Origin: Microbacterium aurantiacum
GTDB lineage: Bacteria; Actinomycetota; Actinomycetes; Actinomycetales; Microbacteriaceae
Direction of reading: 5' to 3'
Assembly: GCF_002872075.1 (NCBI RefSeq)
Contig: NZ_PGGU01000006.1
Location: 62,001 to 126,000 of the forward strand
DNA length: 64,000 nucleotides
Shown here: positions 55,275 through 64,000 of the stretch, piece by piece
Position numbering within the stretch: position 1 is the stretch's first letter
Layout of the letters: every line of letters starts with the position of its first letter
Made by a program: the position numbers and the translations under genes
Notes under the pieces: model-generated
What the model was told of the DNA's origin: nothing
The model's input: the letters and a program-made list of their open reading frames with translations, nothing else
The model's database searches: none

Positions 55275-55395
55275 GCCGAGCGCACGACTTGTTGCCGACT
55301 GCACGGCTCGTTGACGCCCGCAGGCCGTGCACTCGGCGCGTTGCCGTGCACTCGGCGCGTTGCCGTGCACTCGGCGCGTTGCCGTGCACTCGGCG
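55275..55395. repeat. 19-bp tandem repeat array
   Basis: Exact units GCCGTGCACTCGGCGCGTT at 55324-55342, 55343-55361 and 55362-55380, then a partial fourth to 55395. Two diverged 19-base copies lie at 55275-55293 and 55294-55312, with an 11-base spacer (55313-55323). The units contain GCCG and CGGC arms that can form small hairpins. It lies between the exonuclease and rmuC genes. Confidence 0.9.
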
Positions 55396-55448
55396 GGGCG
55401 CGCCGACGCCAGCGGCGCAATGTCCGAAGCCGGGCGCATCATGAACAC

Positions 55449-56786
55449 ATGGATGCTCCGCTGATCGTCGTTCTCACGGTCGCCGCCCTTGCGGCCGGCG
55501 CCGCGCTGGGCTGGTACCTGCGCGCCTCGCGCGGCGCCGCCGACCTCGCCCGCGCCCACGCCGAGCTCGCCGCCGCCCGTGACGATCGCGATCGTCAGTA
55601 CGACCTCTACCGCGACGCCGTCGAGCATGCACGCACCGAGCAGCGCGCCGAGGCCCAGCGGGTGCAGCAGCAGAACGCGGTGCTCACCGCGCTCGCCCCG
55701 GTACGCGAATCGCTGCAGCAGATGCAGAGCAAGGTCACCGCCCTCGAGCACGAGCGGCACGCCCAGTTCGGCTCGCTGACGGAGCAGCTGCGCCGCGCAC
55801 AGGAGTCCGACGAGGCGCTGCGGGCGACGACGGAGACACTCGCCGGAGCGCTGCGTTCGACGGCCACCCGCGGCGTCTGGGGCGAGACCCAGCTGCGGAG
55901 GGTCGTCGAAGCCGCCGGCCTCACCCGGCACGTCGACTTCGACCTGCAGTCGACGATCTCCTCCGATCGCGGCCAGGGACGCCCCGACATGGTCATCCGA
56001 CTCGCCGGTGGCGCATCGATCGCGGTCGACGCGAAGGTCCCGCTCGACGCGTACCTGGAGGCATCGGCGCTCCCCGGCGGCGACGCGCATGAGGCACAGC
56101 GACGCGGGCACATGCAGAGGCACGTGAAAGCCGTGCGCGCCCACGTCGACGCGCTCGCCAAGAAGGCGTACTGGTCCGGCCTCGATGCGAGCCCGGAGTT
56201 CGTCATCTGCTTCCTGCCCAGCGAATCCCTGCTGGCGGCGGCCATCGACGAGGATCCGACGCTTCTCGACTACGCGTTCAGCAAGCGCGTCGCCCTCGCG
56301 TCGCCGGTGAATCTGTGGGCGGTGCTCAAGACCGTGGCGTACACCTGGACCCAGCAGGAAGTCTCCACCGAGGCCCGTGCGCTGCTGAATCTCGGCACGC
56401 AGCTCTACGATCGGCTCGGCACCCTCGCCGGTCACGCCGACGACCTACGACGGGCGCTCGAGCGCACCGTGGACAGTTACAACCGCTTCGCGGGTTCGCT
56501 CGAGAGCCGCGTCCTCGTGACAGCCCGGCAGTTCCCCGGTATCGACCCGTCGTCGCTGAGCGCGGCTCCACCGACGATCACCGGTTCGACGCGCCGCTTC
56601 GCCGCGACCGAGCTGGTCGAGGGCACCGAGCCGACTGCGCGCACCGGGCAGGACTCCGGCCAGGAGATCGAGGCTGCTCGGGATATCGAAGCCGAGGCAC
56701 TGCGAGCAGACGTCGGCGAGGTCCGAGCGCGTCTGCACGCCGACGCCGCAGACGCCGTCGCTCCGGACGGGAACGGCGGTCACTGA
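55449..56786 (+). CDS. rmuC: DNA recombination protein RmuC
   Basis: A 445-residue protein with an N-terminal membrane helix (residues 4-22), a long coiled coil (residues 25-115) and the RmuC nuclease-like domain: GVWGETQLRRVVEAAGL, PDMVIRL, VDAKVPLDAY, FLPSESLLAAAIDEDP and ASPVNLWAVLKTVAYTW. RmuC limits inversions at short repeats and is predicted to be an endonuclease-fold protein. ATG 55449 follows CATCAT by six bases (spacer gaacac), the same layout as at the XRE-cupin gene. C-terminal 60 residues are variable. Confidence 0.95.
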   Translation: MDAPLIVVLTVAALAAGAALGWYLRASRGAADLARAHAELAAARDDRDRQYDLYRDAVEHARTEQRAEAQRVQQQNAVLTALAPVRESLQQMQSKVTALEHERHAQFGSLTEQLRRAQESDEALRATTETLAGALRSTATRGVWGETQLRRVVEAAGLTRHVDFDLQSTISSDRGQGRPDMVIRLAGGASIAVDAKVPLDAYLEASALPGGDAHEAQRRGHMQRHVKAVRAHVDALAKKAYWSGLDASPEFVICFLPSESLLAAAIDEDPTLLDYAFSKRVALASPVNLWAVLKTVAYTWTQQEVSTEARALLNLGTQLYDRLGTLAGHADDLRRALERTVDSYNRFAGSLESRVLVTARQFPGIDPSSLSAAPPTITGSTRRFAATELVEGTEPTARTGQDSGQEIEAARDIEAEALRADVGEVRARLHADAADAVAPDGNGGH

Positions 56787-56797
56787 CCTTTCGGAGC

Positions 56798-56818
56798 AGA
56801 CCGGCACCGGGCCGGTCT
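56798..56818. terminator. Hairpin between rmuC and the convergent gene
   Basis: AGACCGGC (56798-56805), loop ACCGG, GCCGGTCT (56811-56818). Serves both convergent genes. Confidence 0.65.
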
Positions 56819-56829
56819 TCGAAGCCGGG

Positions 56830-57132
56830 TCAGGCGATTCCGGGGACTCCGCTGAGCAGAGCGATGACCAGGCCGCTGGACACGAGGAATGCGCCGATCA
56901 TCCACCAGGCGCTGATCTCATGCCCTTCATCCCGGCGCACGCGGAACAGCACGTCGGTGCGACGCGCGGGATCGGGATGCGCCACGACGCTGGCGCGCGA
57001 GATCGCCTGCGCGGCGGCCTGAGAAGCGACCGTGTCGGCGTCAGCCGGGTTCACCCGGAGGATGCGACCGGTGTTCGTGGTCACGTGCATCACGGGAGCG
57101 GCTTTTCCGTCACGATCCTGCTGCGTTGTCAT
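56830..57132 (-). CDS. Small tail-anchored membrane protein of unknown function
   Basis: A 100-residue protein with a soluble N-terminal part (VMHVTTNTGRILRVNPADAD) and one membrane helix near the C-terminus (residues 74-96). The soluble part is short and has no Cys. ATG 57132 has a GAGGGCAAGCAG stretch upstream, giving a modest ribosome-binding site. It is convergent with rmuC. No family recognised. Confidence 0.6.
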   Translation of the reverse strand: MTTQQDRDGKAAPVMHVTTNTGRILRVNPADADTVASQAAAQAISRASVVAHPDPARRTDVLFRVRRDEGHEISAWWMIGAFLVSSGLVIALLSGVPGIA

Positions 57133-57275
57133 CTGCTTGCCCTCCTCTGCCTGCGGCGCTCGATGGCCCCGTCGACGGCGACAAACCCAGCCCCAATTGT
57201 GACACGAAGGGCTGGAAACCGAAGGATGCGGCGAGTCTCAGGCGGTACCGGGTCGGTAACGATGCATCGTGAGGG

Positions 57276-58262
57276 TCAGAGCCACTTCGAGACGAGGTGC
57301 TCCGATGCGATCCGGCGAAGAGTACCGGAGGCCCCGCGCAGCACGACGCTCTCGGTGTACAGGTACTCCCCCTCGCGGCGGACGCCGTCGACGAGCTGCC
57401 CGTCGGTGACGCCCGTTGCGACGAAGATGGTGTTGTTGCCGCGCACCAGATCGTCGGCCTCATAGACCTTGTCCATGTCGAGCCCCGCGTCGATGCCGCG
57501 CTGGCGCTCATCATCGTCGCGCGGCCAGAGCCGCCCCTGGATGTGGCCGCCGAGTGCCTTGATCGCGCAGGCCGTGACGATGCCCTCAGGGCTGCCGCCG
57601 ACGCCGATGCACATGTCCGTGCGGGCGCCGTGGCGCGCTGCGTTGATGCCACCCGCGACGTCGCCGTCGCTCATCAGGCGCGTGCCGGCACCGGCATCCC
57701 GGATCTCCTGGATCAGCTTCTCGTGACGCGGACGGTTCAGCACCGAGACGACGATTTCGTCGACGGGCTTGCCGAGGGCTGCGGCAAGCTTGCGTATGTT
57801 CTCCCCGACGGGAAGGCGGATGTCGACGACCCCGACACCGGCCGGGCCGGTGACGAGCTTGTCCATGTAGAACACGCTCGAGGCATCCAGCATCGACCCC
57901 CGGTCCGAGACCGCGAGGACGGAGAGTGCGTTCTGACGACCGGCGGCGGTCAGCGAGGTGCCGTCGATCGGGTCGACCGCGATATCGCACTCCGGTCCGC
58001 GCCCAGTTCCGACGACCTCGCCGTTGAACAGCATCGGCGCGTTGTCCTTCTCGCCTTCGCCGATCACCACGCGACCCTGGAAGTCGACGGTGCCGAGGAA
58101 GGCGCGCATCGCATCCACAGCGGCCCCGTCGGCGGCCTCCTTGGCGCCGCGCCCGATGAAGGGGACGGCGCGGATCGCCGCAGCCTCCGTCGCCCTCACC
58201 AGTTCCAGCGCGAGATTGCGGTCAGGATGCAGGGGGCTCAGATCGGCCGTCAGACTCACCAT
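57276..58262 (-). CDS. glpX: Fructose-1,6-bisphosphatase class II
   Basis: A 328-residue GlpX phosphatase, the main gluconeogenic FBPase in actinobacteria. Metal-binding DPIDGTSLT follows CDIAVDPIDG, with VIGEGEKDNAPML and WPRDDDERQRGIDAGLD as further family marks. Removes the C1 phosphate of fructose-1,6-bisphosphate. ATG 58262 lies six bases after TAGGCT (58269-58274), predicting a leaderless mRNA. It is divergent from fba, whose enzyme makes its substrate in gluconeogenesis. Confidence 0.97.
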   Translation of the reverse strand: MVSLTADLSPLHPDRNLALELVRATEAAAIRAVPFIGRGAKEAADGAAVDAMRAFLGTVDFQGRVVIGEGEKDNAPMLFNGEVVGTGRGPECDIAVDPIDGTSLTAAGRQNALSVLAVSDRGSMLDASSVFYMDKLVTGPAGVGVVDIRLPVGENIRKLAAALGKPVDEIVVSVLNRPRHEKLIQEIRDAGAGTRLMSDGDVAGGINAARHGARTDMCIGVGGSPEGIVTACAIKALGGHIQGRLWPRDDDERQRGIDAGLDMDKVYEADDLVRGNNTIFVATGVTDGQLVDGVRREGEYLYTESVVLRGASGTLRRIASEHLVSKWL

Positions 58263-58444
58263 GCGGTCAGCCTAGCTATCGCGCGGCTCGAATCGGCCTC
58301 GTTTCATCACCGAACGGACGAAGGAATGACGATTCTTAACGAGAGGGCATGCAGAGCGTCCCGGGCCCGTCACGCCGACGGCGTCGCTGCGCTCTCCCCG
58401 ATAGAGTGACAGCTGTCCCGGCTTCCCCTACCGCAGGAGTTCTC

Positions 58445-59473
<1,029 letters not shown>

Positions 59474-59490
59474 CCTTCACACCGACGAAA

Positions 59491-59527
59491 GACGGATGCC
59501 CCGGCCACTGCGGCCGGGGCATCCGTC
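59491..59527. terminator. Terminator of fba
   Basis: Perfect 16-bp arms at 59491-59506 and 59512-59527 around the loop ACTGC, 18 bases after the fba stop. Also ends the convergent MOSC pseudogene. Confidence 0.85.
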
Positions 59528-59546
59528 GTCTGCTGGGGAGTGGGAC

Positions 59547-60101
59547 TCACGGGCCCCGGTACACGTCGAGGATGCCGGGAGCGCCTTCGGGACGATGCAG
59601 CACCGTGATCTCGTCGCCGGCCTGCACCGTGCCGTTCTTGACGACCCGCAGGTACGGCCCGAGGCGCCGCGCCTCGGAGAAGCGCTTCACCCAGCCGCGC
59701 TCGTCATCGCCGCCGACTCAGCGGGCGAACGTCTGGCACGGCGTGCGGGGCATCGTGACCTCGACGATCGCGGTCGCGCCGATCCGCCACTGCTCGCCGA
59801 TGAGCGCCCGGTTGACGTCGACGCCCTCGGTGCGAAGATTCTCGCCGAACCAGCCGGCGGGAAGGTCTCGCCCGAGCTCCGCCGACCAGTAGGCGGCATC
59901 CTCTTCCGCGTACGCGTACAGCGCTTTGTCCAGCCCGCCGTGATGCTTCCGATCCGCCTGCACGTCGGCGCGCACGCCGTAGGGCCCGATGCGGACGGGG
60001 CCGTCCACGGCGCGCTTGTCGATCGCGGTGGTTCCGACGGTGCCCGCATCCGGTCGGAGCTGATGCACCGCGCAGACCACGAGCAGGCGCGCCTTCGTCA
60101 C
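59547..60101 (-). pseudogene. MOSC-domain gene interrupted by an in-frame TGA
   Basis: The frame reads LRPDAGTVGTTAIDKRAVDG and KHHGGLDKALYAYA, then WFGENLRTEGVDVN and MPRTPCQTFAR, all MOSC/YiiM hallmarks (the Cys binds sulfur or molybdopterin ligand). A TGA at 59718-59720 then stops it, but the same frame continues GWVKRFSEARRLGPYLRVV and ends at 59547-59549. Homologs usually have a Trp near this position, so TGG to TGA is likely. It overlaps the upstream gene (GTGA). Recent loss, a sequence error or readthrough are all possible. Confidence 0.8.
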
Positions 60102-60622
60102 GGCTTCGCCATCGACTCGACATAGGCCATGAAGGCCGGGTCGCCGAGCATCGGCACCATGATGCAGATCGACACCATGATCGTCGTCGCCACCGCTCCG
60201 ACAACCGGAACCCACCAGGTGAGCTTGCCGCGCCGCAGTCGGCGCACGGACAGAAGCGCCGTGAGCGCCCAGCCCACGACGAGAACGACGACGGCGAAGG
60301 TGCCCCACAGTCTCCCCTGCGCGAAGTTCGTGAACTCTCCGTCGATGCCGAGGATCTTCATGGTCTCGTTCATCGCGGTGGGCAGGTCGAGGTACGAGAC
60401 CGCGGTGACGATCACGTTGACGAGGCCGTAGGCGAGGAGTGCGATCGTGATGATCCTGTCCACCGGTCGCCGGCGCGCAGGGGCCGCGGCAGCCGGTGCG
60501 ATCGGAGCGGCCGAGGGCATCGACGACTCGGCCGCGTCCTGACCGAGAGGTGGCAGCCCGGCAGCCCTCCGCTGCTCTTCAGGAGTTGCGAGTTCGCCGT
60601 ATTGGGGCAGCTGTCCGGTCAT
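60098..60622 (-). CDS. DUF6264-like membrane protein
   Basis: A 174-residue protein with an acidic, Pro/Ala-rich N-terminus (residues 1-50) that opens MTGQLPQYGELATPEEQRRA (part), and three to four membrane helices between residues 55 and 170. This N-terminal YGExATPEEQRR pattern is what I associate with the Microbacteriaceae DUF6264 family. Function unknown. ATG 60622 lies six bases after TAGCAT (60629-60634), predicting leaderless expression. Its stop overlaps the start of the MOSC gene. Confidence 0.75.
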   Translation of the reverse strand: MTGQLPQYGELATPEEQRRAAGLPPLGQDAAESSMPSAAPIAPAAAAPARRRPVDRIITIALLAYGLVNVIVTAVSYLDLPTAMNETMKILGIDGEFTNFAQGRLWGTFAVVVLVVGWALTALLSVRRLRRGKLTWWVPVVGAVATTIMVSICIMVPMLGDPAFMAYVESMAKP

Positions 60623-60664
60623 CCGGCAATGCTAACCGCACCGGCCATGACCGGCTCCCAGCCG

Positions 60665-61744
60665 CTACGCGTCGGGGTTGCTGGCGCGTCCGCCGAGGGC
60701 CCGATCGTCGCGCTGCCCCGAGGCATCGTGGCGCAGCTCCTTCGGCAGCGAGAACATGAGGTCCTCCTCCGCGGTGCGCACCTCTTCGACGTCGTTGTAC
60801 CCGGCGTCGCCGAGGGCTGCGAGCACCTCGCGCACGAGGACCTCGGGGACGGATGCTCCGCTGGTGACGCCGACGGTGGTAACGCCGTCGAGCCAGGACT
60901 GCTCCACTTCCTCCGCGTAGTCCACGCGATAGGCGGCTTTCGCGCCGTACTCGAGAGCGACCTCGACCAGGCGCACGCTGTTCGACGAGTTCGACGAACC
61001 GACGACGATGACGAGATCCGCGTTGGCCGCGACCTTCTTGATCGCCACCTGCCGGTTCTGCGTGGCGTAGCAGATGTCATCGGACGGCGGATTCTGCAGG
61101 TCCGGGAATCGCAGGCGCAGCCGGTTGACGGTCTCCATCGTCTCGTCGACGGAAAGCGTGGTCTGCGACAGCCAGACGACCTTCGACGGGTCCTTCACCT
61201 CGACCGTGTCGGCCTCGGCCGGAGAGTTCACGATGGTGACGTGGTCCGGGGCCTCGCCCGCGGTGCCTTCGACCTCTTCGTGCCCTTCGTGGCCGATGAG
61301 GAGGATCTCGAAATCGTCTCGGGCGAAGCGCACCGCCTCACGGTGCACCTTGGTGACGAGCGGGCAGGTCGCGTCGATCGCGTGCAGGCCGCGGTCGGAT
61401 GCCGCCTCGACGACGGCCGGCGAGACGCCGTGCGCGCTGAAGACGACGTGCGCACCCTGGGGAACCTCGTCGACCTCCTCGACGAAGATCGCCCCCTTCG
61501 CCTCCAGTTCGGTGACGACGTGGATGTTGTGCACGATCTGCTTGCGCACGTACACCGGCGCGCCGTAGCGCTCCAGCGCCTTCTCCACGGCGACGACTGC
61601 CCTGTCGACACCGGCGCAGTATCCGCGCGGTGCTGCCAGCAGGATCCGCTTCTGTCCGTCGACCGGGTTATCCTGAAGCCGCCCGCTCGCCGCGCGTACG
61701 CGTGGGAGGCGAGGGACGGGAAGGTGCACAGCAGTCGAAGTCAC
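60665..61744 (-). CDS. ispH: 4-hydroxy-3-methylbut-2-enyl diphosphate reductase
   Basis: A 359-residue [4Fe-4S] enzyme, last step of the MEP isoprenoid route. Cluster cysteines lie in [24 protein letters not shown] and [15 protein letters not shown]; conserved [13 protein letters not shown] and [13 protein letters not shown] follow. An N-terminal extension of about 30 residues precedes the core. GTG 61744 lies six bases after TAGAAT (61751-61756), predicting a leaderless mRNA. It is divergent from xseA. Confidence 0.97.
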   Translation of the reverse strand: MTSTAVHLPVPRLPRVRAASGRLQDNPVDGQKRILLAAPRGYCAGVDRAVVAVEKALERYGAPVYVRKQIVHNIHVVTELEAKGAIFVEEVDEVPQGAHVVFSAHGVSPAVVEAASDRGLHAIDATCPLVTKVHREAVRFARDDFEILLIGHEGHEEVEGTAGEAPDHVTIVNSPAEADTVEVKDPSKVVWLSQTTLSVDETMETVNRLRLRFPDLQNPPSDDICYATQNRQVAIKKVAANADLVIVVGSSNSSNSVRLVEVALEYGAKAAYRVDYAEEVEQSWLDGVTTVGVTSGASVPEVLVREVLAALGDAGYNDVEEVRTAEEDLMFSLPKELRHDASGQRDDRALGGRASNPDA

Positions 61745-61819
61745 CTCTCAATTCTACCGGCGCACACCTGAAGAGGGCCGGAGAGCCCTCTGTCTGAACG
61801 AACCACCCGACAGGACCCG

Positions 61820-63097
61820 ATGACAGTCTTCGAAGCAGCGACGGGGCCCGGCGAGACCCCGCCGGCCGATTCCGTCGCGCCCCGCGAATCGAGCGCCGAC
61901 GCGCCCACCTCGGTCGCCCGGCTGAACGCGACGATCCGCGACTTCGTCGCCCGCTGGAACACCGTGTGGGTCGAGGGCGAGATCACGAGCTGGAACCTGC
62001 GATCCGGCAATGTCTTCGCGCGCCTCAAGGACACGCAATCGGATGCCCAGATCTCGATCCGGATCTGGTCGAGCGTACGCGCACGGATCCCCGGCGACCT
62101 CGGGGTGGGCGATCACGTCGTCGCCGCGGTGAAGGCCGACTACTTCGTCAAGAGCGGCGACTTCAGCTTCACGGTCGCGGCGATGAAGCACGTCGGGCTC
62201 GGCGATCAGCTGGAGAAGCTCGAGAAACTGCGCATCCAGCTGCGGCAGGAGGGCCTGTTCGACCCCGCACGCAAGAAGCGTCTCCCCTTCCTCCCGCACG
62301 TGATCGGGCTCATCACGGGCGAGAAGTCGGATGCCGAGAAGGACGTGCACCGAAACGCCGAGCTGCGCTGGCCGCAGGTGCGTTTCCGCACCGAATACGC
62401 CGCAGTGCAGGGCGACCGCTGCGTGCCGGAAACGCTGGCCGCGCTCCAGAAGCTCGACGCCGACCCCGAAGTCGACGTCATCATCATCGCCCGCGGCGGC
62501 GGCGACCCGCAGACGCTGCTCGGATTCAGCGACGAGCGAATCGTGCGGGCGGTGGCCGCGGCATCCACTCCTGTCGTCAGCGCGATCGGGCACGAGAACG
62601 ACCATCCGCTGCTCGACGACGTCGCAGACCTGCGCGCCTCGACTCCGACGGATGCCGCCAAGCGCGTCGTGCCGGATGTCGGCGAGCAGCGCGCGCTCAT
62701 CGCACAGCTCCGGTCCCGTGCCACCACCCGCCTCACCCAGCGGCTCTCCCACGACATCGCCCAGCTGGAGCAGCTGCGATCGCGACCCGTGCTGCGCTCC
62801 CCCGACCCGATCATCGACTCCCGCTCGCAGGAGATGTGGCTGCTGCTCTCCCGCGGACGCGACACGGTGACCCGGCAGCTGGAGACCGCCGCCCGCAAGA
62901 CGACCGAGCTCCGCGCCTCGTTGCGCGCCCTATCCCCGGCCGCGACGCTCGCCCGCGGCTACGCGATCGCGCACCTCGAGGGCGGCGTCATCCTCCGCGA
63001 CGCCGCGGATGCCCCGGTCGGCAGCGCTCTCACGATCACGGTCGACCGCGGCTCGGTCGCCGCCCGCTCCGAAGGCGAGATCCCGGAGAGCGTCTGA
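61820..63097 (+). CDS. xseA: Exodeoxyribonuclease VII large subunit
   Basis: A 425-residue nuclease subunit. An OB-fold (residues 30-120, WVEGEITSWNLRSGNVFARL) binds DNA, followed by the nuclease domain with LPFLPHVIGLITGEKSDAEKD, IIIARGGGDPQTLLGFSDERIV and SAIGHENDHPLLDDVADLRA. A C-terminal helical region binds XseB. It degrades single-stranded DNA in repair. xseB follows 40 bases later. Confidence 0.97.
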   Translation: MTVFEAATGPGETPPADSVAPRESSADAPTSVARLNATIRDFVARWNTVWVEGEITSWNLRSGNVFARLKDTQSDAQISIRIWSSVRARIPGDLGVGDHVVAAVKADYFVKSGDFSFTVAAMKHVGLGDQLEKLEKLRIQLRQEGLFDPARKKRLPFLPHVIGLITGEKSDAEKDVHRNAELRWPQVRFRTEYAAVQGDRCVPETLAALQKLDADPEVDVIIIARGGGDPQTLLGFSDERIVRAVAAASTPVVSAIGHENDHPLLDDVADLRASTPTDAAKRVVPDVGEQRALIAQLRSRATTRLTQRLSHDIAQLEQLRSRPVLRSPDPIIDSRSQEMWLLLSRGRDTVTRQLETAARKTTELRASLRALSPAATLARGYAIAHLEGGVILRDAADAPVGSALTITVDRGSVAARSEGEIPESV

Positions 63098-63137
63098 CGC
63101 CGCCAGCCGTGTCCATCGCACGCCGTAGGATGGAGGG

Positions 63138-63383
63138 GTGAGCGCGCTGAACGACACCCCCATGGAGACGCTGTCGTTCGAGGCCGCTCGTGACGAGCTC
63201 GTCCGCGTCGTCGCCGAACTCGAACAGGGCTCTCCGACACTCGAGCATTCGCTGGCCCTCTGGGAGCGCGGCGAGGCGCTGGCCGCTCGCTGCGAGGAGT
63301 GGCTGCTGGGCGCGAAGCGCCGGCTGGATGCGGCCCGGAACGCGGCATCCGACTCCGCGGCCTCGGGCGGCGACGACGCATGA
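63138..63383 (+). CDS. xseB: Exodeoxyribonuclease VII small subunit
   Basis: An 81-residue helical subunit with [20 protein letters not shown] and [19 protein letters not shown], the family helix pair. It wraps the XseA C-terminus. GTG 63138 lies six bases after TAGGAT (63126-63131), so a leaderless internal transcript is possible in addition to xseA cotranscription. Overlaps the next gene by ATGA. Confidence 0.96.
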   Translation: MSALNDTPMETLSFEAARDELVRVVAELEQGSPTLEHSLALWERGEALAARCEEWLLGAKRRLDAARNAASDSAASGGDDA

Positions 63384-64000
63384 GCAAGCCGCCGCCGATC
63401 GTCGCCGAGCTCGGACGTCCGGAGACGCCGGACGAGACCGCGGCGCGCAAGGCGGCGTCCAGCAAGACGTACCGCTCCAGCCAGAACGTCCGCAACCTCG
63501 TCGCCGCGCTGCTCGTGACGCTCGCGATCGTCGCCGTCATCATCTTCGCGGTGCCCCGAGGCGAGCCGGTGGCTGCCGAGCGCATCGACGTCGCCGGCAT
63601 CGCCGAGAACGTCGAGTCGACGGTGCAGAGCCCGGTCATCGTTCCCAAGCTCGGCGACTACTGGCGCGTGAACGCCGCGGAGATGGAGAGCGGAGAGACC
63701 GTCGTCTGGGACGTCACGCTCGCACCGGCGGCGCAGGACGAGCGCGGATTCATCCGGCTCGCCCAAGCCTTCGAGGCCGACGCGACGTGGGCACCGCAGC
63801 GACTGAACGGCATCGCCCCCACCGACACCGTGCGCATCGGCGGAATCGTGTGGGACGTCTTCGGCATCGGCGACTCCGCCAAGGACAACGTCAGCTACGC
63901 GATCGGCACCCAGGCCGGAGACGACTACGTGCTCCTCTACGGCTCGATGTCGGCCGCGATCACGGCATACCTCGCCGAATCCCTCGTTCCGCAGATCCGC
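63380..64000 (+). CDS. DUF4245 protein, 3' end outside window
   Basis: The visible 207 residues begin [20 protein letters not shown], then a membrane helix (residues 39-58, [20 protein letters not shown]) and an extracellular DUF4245 domain ([35 protein letters not shown]). The frame is still open at base 64000. Function unknown; its place after xseAB is conserved in actinobacteria. ATG overlaps the xseB stop by four bases. Confidence 0.9.
   Translation, partial: MSKPPPIVAELGRPETPDETAARKAASSKTYRSSQNVRNLVAALLVTLAIVAVIIFAVPRGEPVAAERIDVAGIAENVESTVQSPVIVPKLGDYWRVNAAEMESGETVVWDVTLAPAAQDERGFIRLAQAFEADATWAPQRLNGIAPTDTVRIGGIVWDVFGIGDSAKDNVSYAIGTQAGDDYVLLYGSMSAAITAYLAESLVPQIR

Noticed and set aside
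55275..55395. CRISPR array
   Set aside because: The 19-base units are directly joined with no unique spacers, and no cas gene is near.

Overview
The window is a high-GC actinobacterial chromosome segment that reads as Microbacteriaceae, most likely Microbacterium or a close relative. The inference rests on gene content and order: ferredoxin followed by dapC, xseA-xseB-DUF4245 near glpX, DUF6264- and DUF6328-like membrane proteins, and a riboswitch-led gcvT-gcvH-gcvP operon. Many genes also have a TANNNT hexamer 6-8 nt before the start codon, the signature of leaderless actinobacterial transcripts. No rRNA or tRNA gene and no CRISPR array was seen.

Layout. 1-10.3 kb: end of a DEAD-box helicase, SRPBCC protein, citrate synthase, dapC and ferredoxin, an azlCD exporter with a divergent XRE-cupin regulator, a secreted transglycosylase-like protein, TypA and a CPBP membrane protease. 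10.3-16.1 kb: PH-domain protein and a complete oligopeptide-type ABC importer. 16.3-21.0 kb: glycine cleavage operon behind a tandem glycine riboswitch. 21.0-24.4 kb: a sugar-type ABC importer with a palindromic operator over its promoter. 24.5-30.1 kb: a translationally coupled NAD operon, nrtR-nadA-nadB-nadC-cysteine desulfurase; the desulfurase probably supplies the Fe-S cluster of NadA. 30.2-35.9 kb: glycosyltransferase, SDR, ABC exporter, MFS exporter and a 52-residue CxxxxC protein. 36-39.7 kb: stress-type genes (CMD protein, Dps, GNAT, cysteine-free HesB-like protein, DUF1345). 39.9-48.4 kb: Ser/Thr kinase, K+/H+-type antiporter, ABC-F, AraC-GyrI regulator, an odd HTH-only LysR protein, an alpha/beta-hydrolase fold lacking its nucleophile, VOC protein and an Fpg/Nei glycosylase.

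48.45-52.65 kb is an accessory island of visibly lower GC between the Fpg/Nei gene and ychF. It holds an 18-residue cysteine-rich peptide gene, a secreted cysteine-containing protein paired with a two-TM protein behind a structured leader, and a coupled two-gene cassette. That cassette encodes a P-loop NTPase with a C-terminal zinc ribbon and alpha-CTD/HhH-like tail, followed by a protein with a HEPN-type R-X4-H motif. It is the best candidate in the window for an undescribed system, plausibly an NTPase-controlled HEPN ribonuclease acting in phage defence.

52.7-64 kb returns to core genes: ychF, a methyltransferase, a DEDDh exonuclease, rmuC (preceded by a 19-bp tandem repeat), glpX, fba, a MOSC gene broken by an in-frame TGA, a DUF6264-like gene, ispH, xseA-xseB and a truncated DUF4245 gene. 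glpX and fba are divergent and together cover central gluconeogenic and glycolytic steps.
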